Below, in pieces: positions 15,071-23,709 of a DNA stretch of 33,593 nt. Origin of the DNA: SB15 sp964557285 (GTDB taxonomy: Bacteria; Chloroflexota; Anaerolineae; Aggregatilineales; J027). The position numbers and the translations under genes were made by a program. Numbering within the stretch: position 1 is the first letter of the stretch; each line of letters starts with the position of its first letter. Under the pieces are notes generated by a model. It was not told where the DNA came from, did not search any database, and worked only from the letters and a program-made list of their open reading frames with translations. The DNA is taken from contig CAZKZS010000013.1 of the NCBI GenBank assembly GCA_964557285.1, positions 1 through 33,593 on the forward strand, written 5' to 3'.

Positions 15071-16453
15071 ATGTTGGATCGTCTGGATTACACCGCGCTC
15101 GGCACGATAGGCGTTTTAACGGCTGCCATCGTGACCGTGATTTTGCTTGGCAATAATGTGGGCGTGCGGGTTGAGAGTTATTCCCCTCAGGAAGTGGCAG
15201 CAGGCAGCACAGCCATTTCCATTCGTTTTTATGATGAAATGAATCGGGAAAGTGTTGAAGAAAATTTCACTATCGCTCCTGACGTAAGCGGCCTGTTTCG
15301 CTGGAGCAACCCCAGAGAGGTCGTTTTTCAACCGGACACTCCCCTGACAGGAGGAACGACCTACACGGTATGGCTGGAAAAAGGAACGGAATCTCAAAAT
15401 GGCAGCGCGGAACTGAAGGATGATTTCAAATTTTCCTTCCGGGTGAATCTGCCGAAAGTGCTTTACCTTGCGCCTTCAACCTCTCCTCAGCGCAACCTGA
15501 TGGCCTTTGATTTAAATACACTGGAAGTCCAGCAGTTAACCGATACGGAATTTGGGGTGGTGGATTACGCGGTTGGCCCGGATGGAAAATATATTGCCTA
15601 TTCCATCTACAATCAGGATGGGTCATCGGACATCTGGCTTTACGATACCAAAACAGGCAGCAGCCGACAGATTACCAACTGTGCTAATGCGTTTTGCGCC
15701 GCCCCCACGTGGCATCCTGACGGCACACGAATCGCCTATGAACGGGAAGATTACAACAGCGCTTTAGGCGTCATCGGTGCGCGGCGTATCTGGGTGGTGG
15801 ATATTAACAGCGCCCAATCCACGACTCTGTTTCAGGATTCACAAATTGTCGGACATTCGCCGACCTATGCTCCCACAGGCAACCGGATTGCCCTGTTTTC
15901 GACCAATCCCCCCGGCATCATGGTCTACGATTTTGTATCAGGTGAATCAGCCATCATTGAGAGTATGCAGGGCATTGTTGGTAGTTTTTCCGCCGATGGT
16001 AAAAAACTGGTTTATCCGATTCTCGTGCGCGGTGCAATGGGAGATACTTTTTATACCCAACTTGAGGGGTTAGAAATTTCTGGCGCGTTGAGCGAAGGCC
16101 GCCGCACCCGCATTACAGGTGAGCCAGAAGCTCCGATTGAGGATATTCAGGGATTCTGGCATCCTGACGGGGTACATATTGCGCTGGCACGCCGTTATCT
16201 GGATGACCGTTACACGTTTGGCGCTCAAATTTATTTGCTGAATACGGACACGGGAGAAGTCAAATCGCTGGTCGTGGATGATGCCTACACACATGGCGGG
16301 CTGGAATGGAGTCCTGATGGCAGTTTGCTGGTGTATCAGCGTTTTAATCATGAGGTGTCCGGCTCAAAACCCGAAGTCTGGTACTACAACATGACCACAG
16401 GCGAATCCGTCAAGGTGACAGATGATGCCTTTTTACCGGGGGTGTTGCCCTGA
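15071..16453 (+). CDS. membrane-anchored TolB-like beta-propeller with Ig-like domain
   Basis: A 460-residue protein. A single N-terminal membrane segment (TIGVLTAAIVTVILLG) is followed by a bacterial Ig-like (Big_5 type) domain of about 100 residues (YSPQEVAAGSTAISIRFYDEM...). Then comes a propeller of TolB/WD40-like repeats: VGPDGKYIAYSIY, WHPDGTRIAYER, YAPTGNRIALFS, FSADGKKLVYPI, WHPDGVHIALAR and WSPDGSLLVYQR are successive blades. The start is uncertain: ATG at 15071 has GAGG very close, and a TTG at 15062 would add three residues. Its stop overlaps the next ATG by one base. It is likely an extracellular binding or sensing protein; the ligand is unknown. Confidence 0.85.
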   Translation: MLDRLDYTALGTIGVLTAAIVTVILLGNNVGVRVESYSPQEVAAGSTAISIRFYDEMNRESVEENFTIAPDVSGLFRWSNPREVVFQPDTPLTGGTTYTVWLEKGTESQNGSAELKDDFKFSFRVNLPKVLYLAPSTSPQRNLMAFDLNTLEVQQLTDTEFGVVDYAVGPDGKYIAYSIYNQDGSSDIWLYDTKTGSSRQITNCANAFCAAPTWHPDGTRIAYEREDYNSALGVIGARRIWVVDINSAQSTTLFQDSQIVGHSPTYAPTGNRIALFSTNPPGIMVYDFVSGESAIIESMQGIVGSFSADGKKLVYPILVRGAMGDTFYTQLEGLEISGALSEGRRTRITGEPEAPIEDIQGFWHPDGVHIALARRYLDDRYTFGAQIYLLNTDTGEVKSLVVDDAYTHGGLEWSPDGSLLVYQRFNHEVSGSKPEVWYYNMTTGESVKVTDDAFLPGVLP

Positions 16454-17046
16454 TGGATAAACAAAAACGGGCATACGGTCTGATTCTGCTGCTCATGTTC
16501 CCTATCGTGGGCGTGTTTGGCATGATTTTTATCCTGCTGAACAACAGCCTCAATCCGCAGGAAACGCCCGAAGCCTCCTACCCGACTCCGGTTTCCCTGC
16601 TGCGGCCATCGGTCACATTTGCGCCTGTTCTGGATAACCCCGCCCCAACTACCCCGATTAAAGATTTTGAAGGGAACCGTTTCACACTGGCCGATTTTCA
16701 GGGGCAGGTCGTGGTGGTTAATTTTTGGGCGACGTGGTGTGCGCCCTGCGTGCGTGAGATGCCCGCCTTGCAGGAATTTGCACAGGAAAATCCCGACGTG
16801 GTGATTCTCTCTGTGACTGACCCCAACGATGGGCAAACCGTAGCCGACATTCAAGCGTTTATTGAAAAATATAAACTGACCGATGTGCGAATTGGGCTGG
16901 ACGAGCAAAGCCGCTTAAAAGGCTTCATGAGCGTGGTCAATTTGCCGACCACTTACATCCTTGATACAGAGGGCATGGTGCGCTTCCGGCAAATTGGCGA
17001 AGTCACTTTAGATGACCTCAATTATTATCTTGATGAACTTTCCTGA
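16453..17046 (+). CDS. TlpA-like membrane-anchored thioredoxin
   Basis: A 197-residue thiol-disulfide protein with one N-terminal membrane anchor (residues 8-29), a Pro/Thr-rich linker, and a thioredoxin fold of the AhpC/TSA-TlpA type. The active site is WATWCAPC (C96, C99), the cis-proline region is NLPTTYILD. It should reduce disulfides outside the membrane, for instance in cytochrome c maturation or for partner envelope proteins. The ATG overlaps the previous stop (TGATG). The next gene starts inside it. Confidence 0.93.
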   Translation: MDKQKRAYGLILLLMFPIVGVFGMIFILLNNSLNPQETPEASYPTPVSLLRPSVTFAPVLDNPAPTTPIKDFEGNRFTLADFQGQVVVVNFWATWCAPCVREMPALQEFAQENPDVVILSVTDPNDGQTVADIQAFIEKYKLTDVRIGLDEQSRLKGFMSVVNLPTTYILDTEGMVRFRQIGEVTLDDLNYYLDELS

Positions 17047-17818
17047 TATACATCGAGTTGAATATCTCTTTGCGCTGGGCATCGCGGCGGGGCTGCTGGC
17101 CGGAGGCTGGTTTCTCCTGTGGACGGCCTTGCAGGTTGGGAACTGGCAGCGCTGGCTGGATGTGTATCTGCTCACCATTCTGGCAGGAATCGTGGGGGCG
17201 CGGGCTGGCTACGTTCTTTTGCATTTAAGCGATTTTCAGGATGCGCCTTTATACGTGTTCCGGTTGTGGTATGGAGCGCTAACCTGGCAGGGTGCAGTTT
17301 TAGGAGCAGGAGCAGCAATGCCTTTGCTGTGTCACTGGCGTCAGGTATCTTTTACAGCATTTTCCGACGGAGCAGCGCTGGCTGTTCCGGTTATTTTGAT
17401 GAGCATCGGCTGGTCGTGCCGCAAAGTGGGCTGCTTGATTGGCCCGGAGGTTTCCCCTACAGAAGATTATCCGGTCTGGCTGGTGAGTTATTTGCCAGAC
17501 TTGCAGGGAAATGTCCTGCCACGTTACGAACTGCAAATGCTGGCGATTGGGCTTTTTTTGCTGATTCTGGTTTTTGTGGGCAGTTTAACGCTGCAAAATC
17601 GGTGTTCAGGAAAACGGCTGTGGCTGTCGCTGGCGTTGTGCGGGGCGGCGCTGCTGGTCTTATTTACGCTGCAAGAAAAAAATTTTACGCTGGATAAAAT
17701 CTCTGCCTTCCTGATGATGATGGTGAGCATCGGGATATTTTTACGCCGCCCGTCAGCCAGTCGTATAGCACACGTTGTTCCCAAATCCGTTATAATGCCG
17801 CCTCATGAAAATTCGTGA
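17033..17818 (+). CDS. Lgt-like (prolipoprotein diacylglyceryl transferase family) membrane protein
   Basis: A 261-residue, about seven-span membrane protein. Its overall plan fits Lgt: PDIHRVEYLFALG at the front, GARAGYVLLH, RLWYGALTWQGAVLG, and a late RKVGCLIG. However the residues needed for lipid transfer in E. coli Lgt are not kept: the HGG of the FHGGLLG motif reads QGA, and the R-x-x-N of the Lgt signature reads K-V-G-C. So it is probably not the housekeeping Lgt. The ATG at 17033 overlaps tlpA by 14 bases, and a longer frame from 17012 has no added merit. Paired with TlpA, it may have a redox or lipid-related role. Confidence 0.7.
   Translation: MNFPDIHRVEYLFALGIAAGLLAGGWFLLWTALQVGNWQRWLDVYLLTILAGIVGARAGYVLLHLSDFQDAPLYVFRLWYGALTWQGAVLGAGAAMPLLCHWRQVSFTAFSDGAALAVPVILMSIGWSCRKVGCLIGPEVSPTEDYPVWLVSYLPDLQGNVLPRYELQMLAIGLFLLILVFVGSLTLQNRCSGKRLWLSLALCGAALLVLFTLQEKNFTLDKISAFLMMMVSIGIFLRRPSASRIAHVVPKSVIMPPHENS
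17791..17796 (+). promoter_or_regulatory. -10 box inside the lgt-like gene, ahead of the LCP gene
   Basis: A perfect TATAAT ends eight bases before the LCP start codon, so transcription would start about two bases before the ATG. The LCP gene also overlaps the preceding gene by 14 bases, so it can be read from the operon as well. Confidence 0.5.
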
Positions 17819-19376
17819 TATTTTCCTCCTGTTCTGGATACTGCTGCTGATTCCCCTGACGATTGGTGGCGCGTATTTTTCATATCAGCAGTCGCGCCAG
17901 CGTGTTCGTGAACTGAACCAGATTATCCCACTCAATGAAACCGACATGGAACAGGTAATCCGGCTGGTGCTGGAGCTTGAAGAAGCTGAAGAAACTGAGG
18001 CTATAGAACCGGAGGTGAGCGCCTCAACCCGAATACCGCCTACCCCTGTTCCTACCGAATCGACTTCTCAGCCGGAATCAACGCAGCAAGCTGTTGAGCC
18101 TGAAATCACACAGGAGGTTATTCCAGATGCAGAAGCCACTGAGCAGGTAGTAGAAGCCGTAGAAGCAGTTGAAATTGACCCGCGCCGTGTAACCATCCTG
18201 CTTATGGGGATTGACCAGCGTGAAGGGGAAGAAGGCCAGTTCCGCACCGATACCATCATTGTGCTGAGTCTGGACCCGATTGCTAAAACCGGTGCTATGC
18301 TTTCGATTCCGCGTGATTTATGGGTGTCTATTCCCGGTGGGTTCGGCGAAAACCGCATCAACACCGCCAATTTTATCGGGGATAACCCGGAGGTGGCCTA
18401 TCCCGGTGGCGGCCCGACTCTGGCAATGAAGGCAGTAGAAAAAGTCATTGGTGTTCCCATTGACCACTACATTCTGGTTAACTTTGATGCCTTTATCACG
18501 CTGGTGGATGTCATCGGCCCGATTGAAGTTTGCCCGCCGGAAGCCATTGACGACCCGAAATATCCTGATGGCAGTTACGGCTACCAGCCGATTTATATTG
18601 AGGCGGGCTGTCAGGAAATGCCTGCCGAACAGCTGCTGCAATATTCGCGTACCCGTGCTACTTCCGGCGGTGATTTTGACCGCGCCAAACGTCAGCAGGA
18701 AGTTATCTTAGCCATACGAGATAAAATTCTCAGTCTGGGCGGGGTCACATCCCTGCTGGGTGACGCGCTAACCCTGTGGGAATCGGTGAGTAACAATATC
18801 AAAACAGATTTAACGCTGGATGAGATAATTGCCCTTGCCAGAGCCGCACAGGACGTTGAAACCATCTGCAAAGGCACGATTGGGACGGGTGAAGTGTTAA
18901 TAGGTACAGGGCCGGACGGCAGTGATATTTTAATTCCCATCGGGACGGATATTATTTCGCTGGTGTCGGATTTGTTCCGTGCCAATTGTCCCGATGAAAC
19001 CGCACCAGAAGCCCCGCTGACCCTGCCCGAATTTCCCCTAGATCCGGCCAACATTCCCCAGGAAGTGCAGCAGGAAACCCCCACCATTGCCGTGCTGAAC
19101 GGGACAACGATTCAAGGCCGTGCCGGAGTGCTGGAAACCCATATTGAAACCTATATAAATGTGGAAAAAATCGGGAACTATGCCTCAACCAGTGTCACGG
19201 AAACGTATGTGATTTTTTACGGTGAGCATCTCAATTCGGCGGCCTATGTCGCGCAAATTCTGGCCGCTTTGAATAACGGTCAAAAGCCGCGTGTGGAGCG
19301 CGGTCAGGGCAGCAGCCCCGATGGGGATGTGGTTGTGGTTATTGGAACTGATCTGGTGCTGCCTACTGGGGAATAA
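17805..19376 (+). CDS. LytR-CpsA-Psr (LCP) family protein with LytR_C domain
   Basis: A 523-residue enzyme of the type that attaches undecaprenyl-linked glycopolymers to peptidoglycan outside the membrane. One membrane span near the N-terminus, then an acidic Glu/Thr/Pro-rich linker (about 60-120). The LCP domain follows: ITILLMGIDQREGE would normally read GxDxR, then FRTDTIIVLSLDP, SIPRDLWVSIPG and RTRATSGGDFDRAKRQQ, giving the phosphate-binding Arg and Asp residues. A C-terminal LytR_C domain (PTIAVLNGTTIQGRAG...) ends it. It converges on the LysM gene with a 14-base overlap. Flippase, glycosyltransferase and DegT genes nearby could supply its substrate. Confidence 0.95.
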   Translation: MKIRDIFLLFWILLLIPLTIGGAYFSYQQSRQRVRELNQIIPLNETDMEQVIRLVLELEEAEETEAIEPEVSASTRIPPTPVPTESTSQPESTQQAVEPEITQEVIPDAEATEQVVEAVEAVEIDPRRVTILLMGIDQREGEEGQFRTDTIIVLSLDPIAKTGAMLSIPRDLWVSIPGGFGENRINTANFIGDNPEVAYPGGGPTLAMKAVEKVIGVPIDHYILVNFDAFITLVDVIGPIEVCPPEAIDDPKYPDGSYGYQPIYIEAGCQEMPAEQLLQYSRTRATSGGDFDRAKRQQEVILAIRDKILSLGGVTSLLGDALTLWESVSNNIKTDLTLDEIIALARAAQDVETICKGTIGTGEVLIGTGPDGSDILIPIGTDIISLVSDLFRANCPDETAPEAPLTLPEFPLDPANIPQEVQQETPTIAVLNGTTIQGRAGVLETHIETYINVEKIGNYASTSVTETYVIFYGEHLNSAAYVAQILAALNNGQKPRVERGQGSSPDGDVVVVIGTDLVLPTGE

Positions 19377-20436
19377 CCACGCCCCACGCCGCGCCCCGGC
19401 TAACCTGATACACATGCCCGTTGCTGGCAGAAAAATATAAAATTTCGCTGCTGGCGGTAACGGTGCGCTGTAACATCCCCGGATATTCAATTTCTCTTTC
19501 AATGGCATACCCTAACGCTTCACGGATACCATCTTTTCGCCAGATGTAATAAATCGGGCCGTTGGTCTGATGAAATCCTTCTGGCGCACGATACAACCCA
19601 TCAAACAAAGGCATTCCCGGGATGTATTCATCGGCCAGGCGGAGCGCTTCCATACCGCTAATCATCACGTAAACAGTTCCCAGTACCGGAATATAAACAA
19701 TGGTGCCGCGTTCAAATCGCTGTTCCCGGAAGGTCGTCACCAGAGGAGCCGTCGGACATTCCATCGGCTCAGGAGCAAAAAACCAGCCTTCCGCACACTG
19801 CACTTTCACCACCGACTGCGCGGCCACTTCCTGCACCCCATCACTCACCCGCACCATAAAGGTCATTGAGTCGCGGCCATCGTTAAAAACAGGCAGTTGA
19901 ATACTGCCCGCCGCAGGCAAATAGGTGGCTTCTTCCATAAATTGTCCGTTGTACAGCCAGCCAGCCCGTACATTCATGATGGGCCCCTGTCCCTGCCAGA
20001 TGAGCGTTACAGTGCTGCCCGCCGGAGCGACAACCGGATCAACGATAAAAATACTGATACCAAGCGGCAAAATAGTTTGCGGTGCGGCCATTAGCGCAAC
20101 GGGGGGAACGTAAACGGTTGAGCCTGTGCCAACCTGCGTGACTTGTGTAAGGCAGTTTCCGGTCATCAATTCTTCTACGCTGATGCCATAACGAGCGCCA
20201 AGCGTAAAAAGATTTTCATTGATTTGAAGTTGATACGCTGTCCATCCCGTCGGATGTACACAGGTGAGAAGGGGCGCGTTTTGCTGCTGGCCGGAAATTA
20301 ACTTGCTGTTCTGCACCGTTGATTCCGATAGGGTGGGTTCTTTGACCGGCGTGCTGGTTGAATCAACATCGCTGTTCATATTGCAGCCCGTTAGAAGGAT
20401 AAACACAAGCACTAGGAATAATTTTAGTTTTGGCAT
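19363..20436 (-). CDS. LysM-domain lipoprotein
   Basis: A 357-residue lipoprotein with signal peptide MPKLKLFLVLVFILLTGC (lipobox LTGC). A LysM module follows (YQLQINENLFTLGARYGISVEELMTGNCL ... VYVP, about residues 65-110), which would bind peptidoglycan or another glycan. The middle has an Ig-like stretch (VVAPAGSTVTLIWQGQG...). The C-terminal third is unrecognised. The ATG at 20436 is taken as start because GGAG lies eight bases before it; the GTG nine bases upstream overlaps that site. The stop codons of this gene and the LCP gene cross over one another. Confidence 0.85.
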   Translation of the reverse strand: MPKLKLFLVLVFILLTGCNMNSDVDSTSTPVKEPTLSESTVQNSKLISGQQQNAPLLTCVHPTGWTAYQLQINENLFTLGARYGISVEELMTGNCLTQVTQVGTGSTVYVPPVALMAAPQTILPLGISIFIVDPVVAPAGSTVTLIWQGQGPIMNVRAGWLYNGQFMEEATYLPAAGSIQLPVFNDGRDSMTFMVRVSDGVQEVAAQSVVKVQCAEGWFFAPEPMECPTAPLVTTFREQRFERGTIVYIPVLGTVYVMISGMEALRLADEYIPGMPLFDGLYRAPEGFHQTNGPIYYIWRKDGIREALGYAIEREIEYPGMLQRTVTASSEILYFSASNGHVYQVSRGAAWGVVIPQ

Positions 20437-20631
20437 CGTCGGCACTCCAGTTTATACAATTAATTTACAAGATTTTGACAGGAGGTACTTGACGAGGGCG
20501 CTACGTCTGTATAACAAAGAACTAATGGTACTCTAACAATTTCCTTACGATGGATAATTGAACCGTAGGCAGAACGACGGTAGCCACAGCCTTCGACTTG
20601 CCCTTAAAATTCAAACGGAAGGAGTATTCAA
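20437..20631. other. divergent intergenic region, LysM lipoprotein / transglutaminase-like gene
   Basis: It holds TTGACG and TATAAC 15 bases apart on the plus strand (about 20489-20515), a possible but short-spaced promoter for the downstream gene. A TATAAA on the minus strand lies just before the LysM gene. An additional TTGACA at about 20474 has no matching -10 at normal spacing. Nothing else stands out. Confidence 0.35.
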
Positions 20632-23082
20632 TTGGCTAAAAAACCCCCGCCAGCCATGAATCCATTTGAACGATGGGTTAAACGCTGGCGTAACAATGTG
20701 CGCCAGATGGTGGCACGCGGCGATTTAACCGCGCTGGTGATTGTGTGGTCGCTGCTGGTGCTGCCCGTGCTGGCGCTGCATACGGCTGACTGGGCGGATG
20801 GGATGCTGACGCTGCTGATTGTGGTTTCGGCGTCAGTCAGTTTTGGCTATCTGCTGGCGTGGAGTCGGCTTTCCGAACTGGTTGCGATTATCCTCAGTTC
20901 GTTTTACGGCCTGTTTCTGATTTCTGGCACGATGATTCTGTTTCTAGCCAATGGCGGCGGGCCGGTATCGCGCACAAGGGATTTTATCCAGCGTACCGCC
21001 GACTGGATAAACACCATATCTACAGGCGGCGCGGGAACAGATAACCTTGTATTTGTCTTTTTCCTGGGGATTGTCCTATGGTTTTTAGGGCATAACTCTA
21101 CCTGGCATGTATTCCGCCTTGACCGTGTATGGCGGGCGATCATTCCGCCGGGGCTGGTGCTGGTCATTAACAACTATTCCTATGATGGTAGCGCCCATCT
21201 GGAATTTTATCTGATTGCCTACGTTTTTCTGGCGATGCTGCTGGTGGTGCGTTCTCATGTGGATGCCCGTGAATACGAGTGGTATCGCAATCGGGTGAAA
21301 TATTCGCGCAACCTTCGCAAATATTTTTTGCGAATCGGGGCAACACTGGCGCTGGTATTTGTCACAGTCGGGTTTATCCTGCCCAATGGGAATGATAGAG
21401 ATAATCTGGAACGCTCTAAAGCCTTTTTGGACAGCATTTCGCGTTTTACCGAAATCTGGAATCGCCTGTTTTCCAAACTGGAAAGTCAGGGGGTTGCCAG
21501 TCCAGAATATTACGGTGGGGATCGGTTAGAGTTAGGCGGTGCGATTCAACTTGGCGAAGCGCCTGTTTTTGAAGTGACTGCCCCTTCCGGCGTGCGTTAT
21601 TACTGGCGTTCTACTGTTTTTGAGACTTATAACGCGGGTGGCTGGGATCATAACCGTTCTGTCCGTGCCACCAAAGAAGATGATGGGCTGCGTCTCAATA
21701 TTGGAGAAACCCTGCCCGCCAGCCGCCGCGAAGTAGAGCAAACCTTCCGTATCCTGCTCACCGCCAACAATCTGATTTATGCCGCCCCGCAGCCGGTGGA
21801 ATTTGGTCTGCCCGTGCGGGTAGAACTGGATTGTGTGACCGCCCCCGGCAGTTTTGAGTGTGTAAATCAGGGGCTGGAAGTGGATGCGGCCATCGCCAAA
21901 ACCATTGATCCGGTGCGCGAAAATGAAACCTATGTGATGGTTTCATCGGTCAGTGTGGCCGATGCTGACGCGCTTCGCAGCGCGGGAACGGAGTATCCTG
22001 GCTGGGTCACGCAGAAATATTTGCAGGGCGTTGAACAGGTCACACCCCGGCTGGCTGAATTAACCCGAAATATTGTCGTGGGGGCAGCCACCCCCTATGA
22101 CAAAGCCAAAGCGATAGAACGCTGGCTGCGACAAAACATCGCTTACAATGAGTCGATTCCAGCGCCGCCGCCGGGGGTTGATCCAGTAGACTGGGCCGTA
22201 TTCGATTTGCGGGAAGGCTACTGTAACTACTATGCGTCCGCTATGATTCTGATGCTGCGTGTGGAAGGGATTCCGGCACGCATGGCAGCAGGTTTTTCCC
22301 AGGGGGAATTTAATCCAGCAACAAATACCTATCTGGTGCGGGAACGGGATGCCCATACATGGGTAGAAGTGTATTTTCCGGGGCATGGCTGGGTTGAATT
22401 TGAACCCACAGCCGATGAACAGCCCTTAGAACGCGAAGGCGACAGCACGCCCGAACCGCCTCAGGTCACGGCTACCCCCCTGCCAANNNNNNNNNNAACC
22501 AATACCCCGACTCCGCTGCCGTCAAACACGCCGCAGCCGCAGGAATTACAGCAGACTCCAACCCCCACGCCGCAGCAGCCGGAACAAGACCCGCTGACTC
22601 CTCCTACCGCGACTCCGACCCCCACGCCAACCCCGGTGCCGCCCATGCCACAGGATACTCAGGTGGATTCGGATGACAGTCCGGGGGTTCTCAAGATTTT
22701 GTTCTGGTTTTTCCTGGCGCTGGTGATTACGCTGCTGGTGCTGGCGGCAGGAGTAGCGTTTACCATCTGGTGGGTCGAACATCGTGGTTTGGGCGGGCTA
22801 ACCCTGGTTGAAAAAGCCTACGCTCGACTGGGAATTTACGGCAAGTGGCTGGGAATCCGTCTAACCCAGGAAGAAACACCGGAAGAACGCCGCGTGGAAC
22901 TGGAAAAAAATGTACCGGAAGGCAAAAAGCCCATCCGTGACATCACTTCGCTCTATGTAGAAAACCGTTATGGGCGGCCTCATAAAGATGAAGCCGATGA
23001 GCTTGAGGCCAAAAATGCCTGGGGTGAAGCCCGCCTTGCCTTCATCCGACGCAAGTTCCAGAAGTGGTTTGGCAGGGCGTAA
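20632..23082 (+). CDS. TgpA-like transglutaminase-fold membrane protein (contains assembly gap)
   Basis: About 816 residues. It opens with roughly six membrane spans (DUF3488/TgpA_N-like), a long extracellular part, and a transglutaminase-like domain with Cys531 (EGYCNYYAS) and His575 (DAHTWVEV). The acidic residue of the triad is Glu591 (FEPT) instead of the usual Asp. A Thr/Pro-rich linker with a 10-N gap follows, then a final span (FWFFLALVITLLVLAAGVAF) and a cytosolic DUF4129-like tail. Start is TTG, chosen because GGAAGGAG sits seven bases upstream. Relatives act in the periplasm on the cell envelope. The frame across the gap fits only if the gap is truly 10 bases. Confidence 0.85.
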   Translation: MAKKPPPAMNPFERWVKRWRNNVRQMVARGDLTALVIVWSLLVLPVLALHTADWADGMLTLLIVVSASVSFGYLLAWSRLSELVAIILSSFYGLFLISGTMILFLANGGGPVSRTRDFIQRTADWINTISTGGAGTDNLVFVFFLGIVLWFLGHNSTWHVFRLDRVWRAIIPPGLVLVINNYSYDGSAHLEFYLIAYVFLAMLLVVRSHVDAREYEWYRNRVKYSRNLRKYFLRIGATLALVFVTVGFILPNGNDRDNLERSKAFLDSISRFTEIWNRLFSKLESQGVASPEYYGGDRLELGGAIQLGEAPVFEVTAPSGVRYYWRSTVFETYNAGGWDHNRSVRATKEDDGLRLNIGETLPASRREVEQTFRILLTANNLIYAAPQPVEFGLPVRVELDCVTAPGSFECVNQGLEVDAAIAKTIDPVRENETYVMVSSVSVADADALRSAGTEYPGWVTQKYLQGVEQVTPRLAELTRNIVVGAATPYDKAKAIERWLRQNIAYNESIPAPPPGVDPVDWAVFDLREGYCNYYASAMILMLRVEGIPARMAAGFSQGEFNPATNTYLVRERDAHTWVEVYFPGHGWVEFEPTADEQPLEREGDSTPEPPQVTATPLPXXXXTNTPTPLPSNTPQPQELQQTPTPTPQQPEQDPLTPPTATPTPTPTPVPPMPQDTQVDSDDSPGVLKILFWFFLALVITLLVLAAGVAFTIWWVEHRGLGGLTLVEKAYARLGIYGKWLGIRLTQEETPEERRVELEKNVPEGKKPIRDITSLYVENRYGRPHKDEADELEAKNAWGEARLAFIRRKFQKWFGRA
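22487..22496. other. assembly gap (10 N)
   Basis: Ten undetermined bases inside a Thr-Pro codon repeat. The flanks (ACC/CCG/ACT-rich on both sides) suggest a low-complexity stretch that did not assemble, so its true length is unknown. Confidence 0.99.
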
Positions 23083-23091
23083 AAAGGCAGC

Positions 23092-23128
23092 AAGCGCCGT
23101 CTATTATTCTGGCGGCGCTTTTGTTTTG
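23092..23128 (+). terminator. terminator between the TgpA-like gene and the bactofilin gene
   Basis: AAGCGCCG (23092-23099) pairs with CGGCGCTT (23113-23120), followed by TTTTGTTTTG. The 3' arm lies inside the last codons of the converging bactofilin gene, whose stop codon sits in the loop. Confidence 0.75.
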
Positions 23129-23646
23129 TCTGAGGTTTCACCTTCGGGCAGGGTTTCGCCGACCACCACTTCTAATTCTTCCTCAGGTGGTTCGGGTGCG
23201 GGCAGCGATGCAATTTCAACATTTTCCGTAGATGCATCGTGACGTACCATCGTCAGCTTGCCATCAATAAACGCGCCTTCTTCGGTGGTAATGGCCGATG
23301 CGCTGATATTTCCCCAGACGCGGGCAGTCCTTAAAAGCTGGACTTTGCTGCCGCTAATATTCCCCCGTACTGCTCCGGCCACCGAAATATTTTTTGCATG
23401 AATGTCGGCGTTAATTTTGGCGGTTTCCCCCACCAGAATATTACCATCAATTTCCAGTATTCCTTCAAACGTGCCGTCCAGCCGCACATTCGCCTGGCTG
23501 CGGAGTTCACCGGAAAAAACACAGTTGGGGCCGATGACCGTTTCAAAGCCGACAGGCTGACGGGGTAGGGGCGCGGGAGCAGGTTTCGATTCAAGGGATT
23601 CGGTTTCAGGGCGGGGTTGGGAACGCCGTCCACTAAAAAAGGTCAT
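23104..23646 (-). CDS. bactofilin (polymer-forming cytoskeletal protein)
   Basis: A 180-residue bactofilin. The central right-handed beta-helix is clear from the regular hydrophobic-Gly repeats from about residue 38 to 130 (VIGPNCVFSGELRSQ, VRLDGTFEGILEIDG, ILVGETAKINADI, ISVAGAVRGNISG). Pro-rich flexible tails flank it. Bactofilins polymerise without nucleotides and act as membrane-associated scaffolds for wall enzymes. The ATG at 23646 is preferred because AGGAAAAGGA lies just upstream; a GTG 21 bases earlier includes that site within the coding frame. Neighbouring envelope genes fit such a role. Confidence 0.93.
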   Translation of the reverse strand: MTFFSGRRSQPRPETESLESKPAPAPLPRQPVGFETVIGPNCVFSGELRSQANVRLDGTFEGILEIDGNILVGETAKINADIHAKNISVAGAVRGNISGSKVQLLRTARVWGNISASAITTEEGAFIDGKLTMVRHDASTENVEIASLPAPEPPEEELEVVVGETLPEGETSDKTKAPPE

Positions 23647-23709
23647 GGTGTCCTTTTCCTGATTCACTCACGATAAAATATTATCACACTTATTGAAGGA
23701 AAAAAGACC

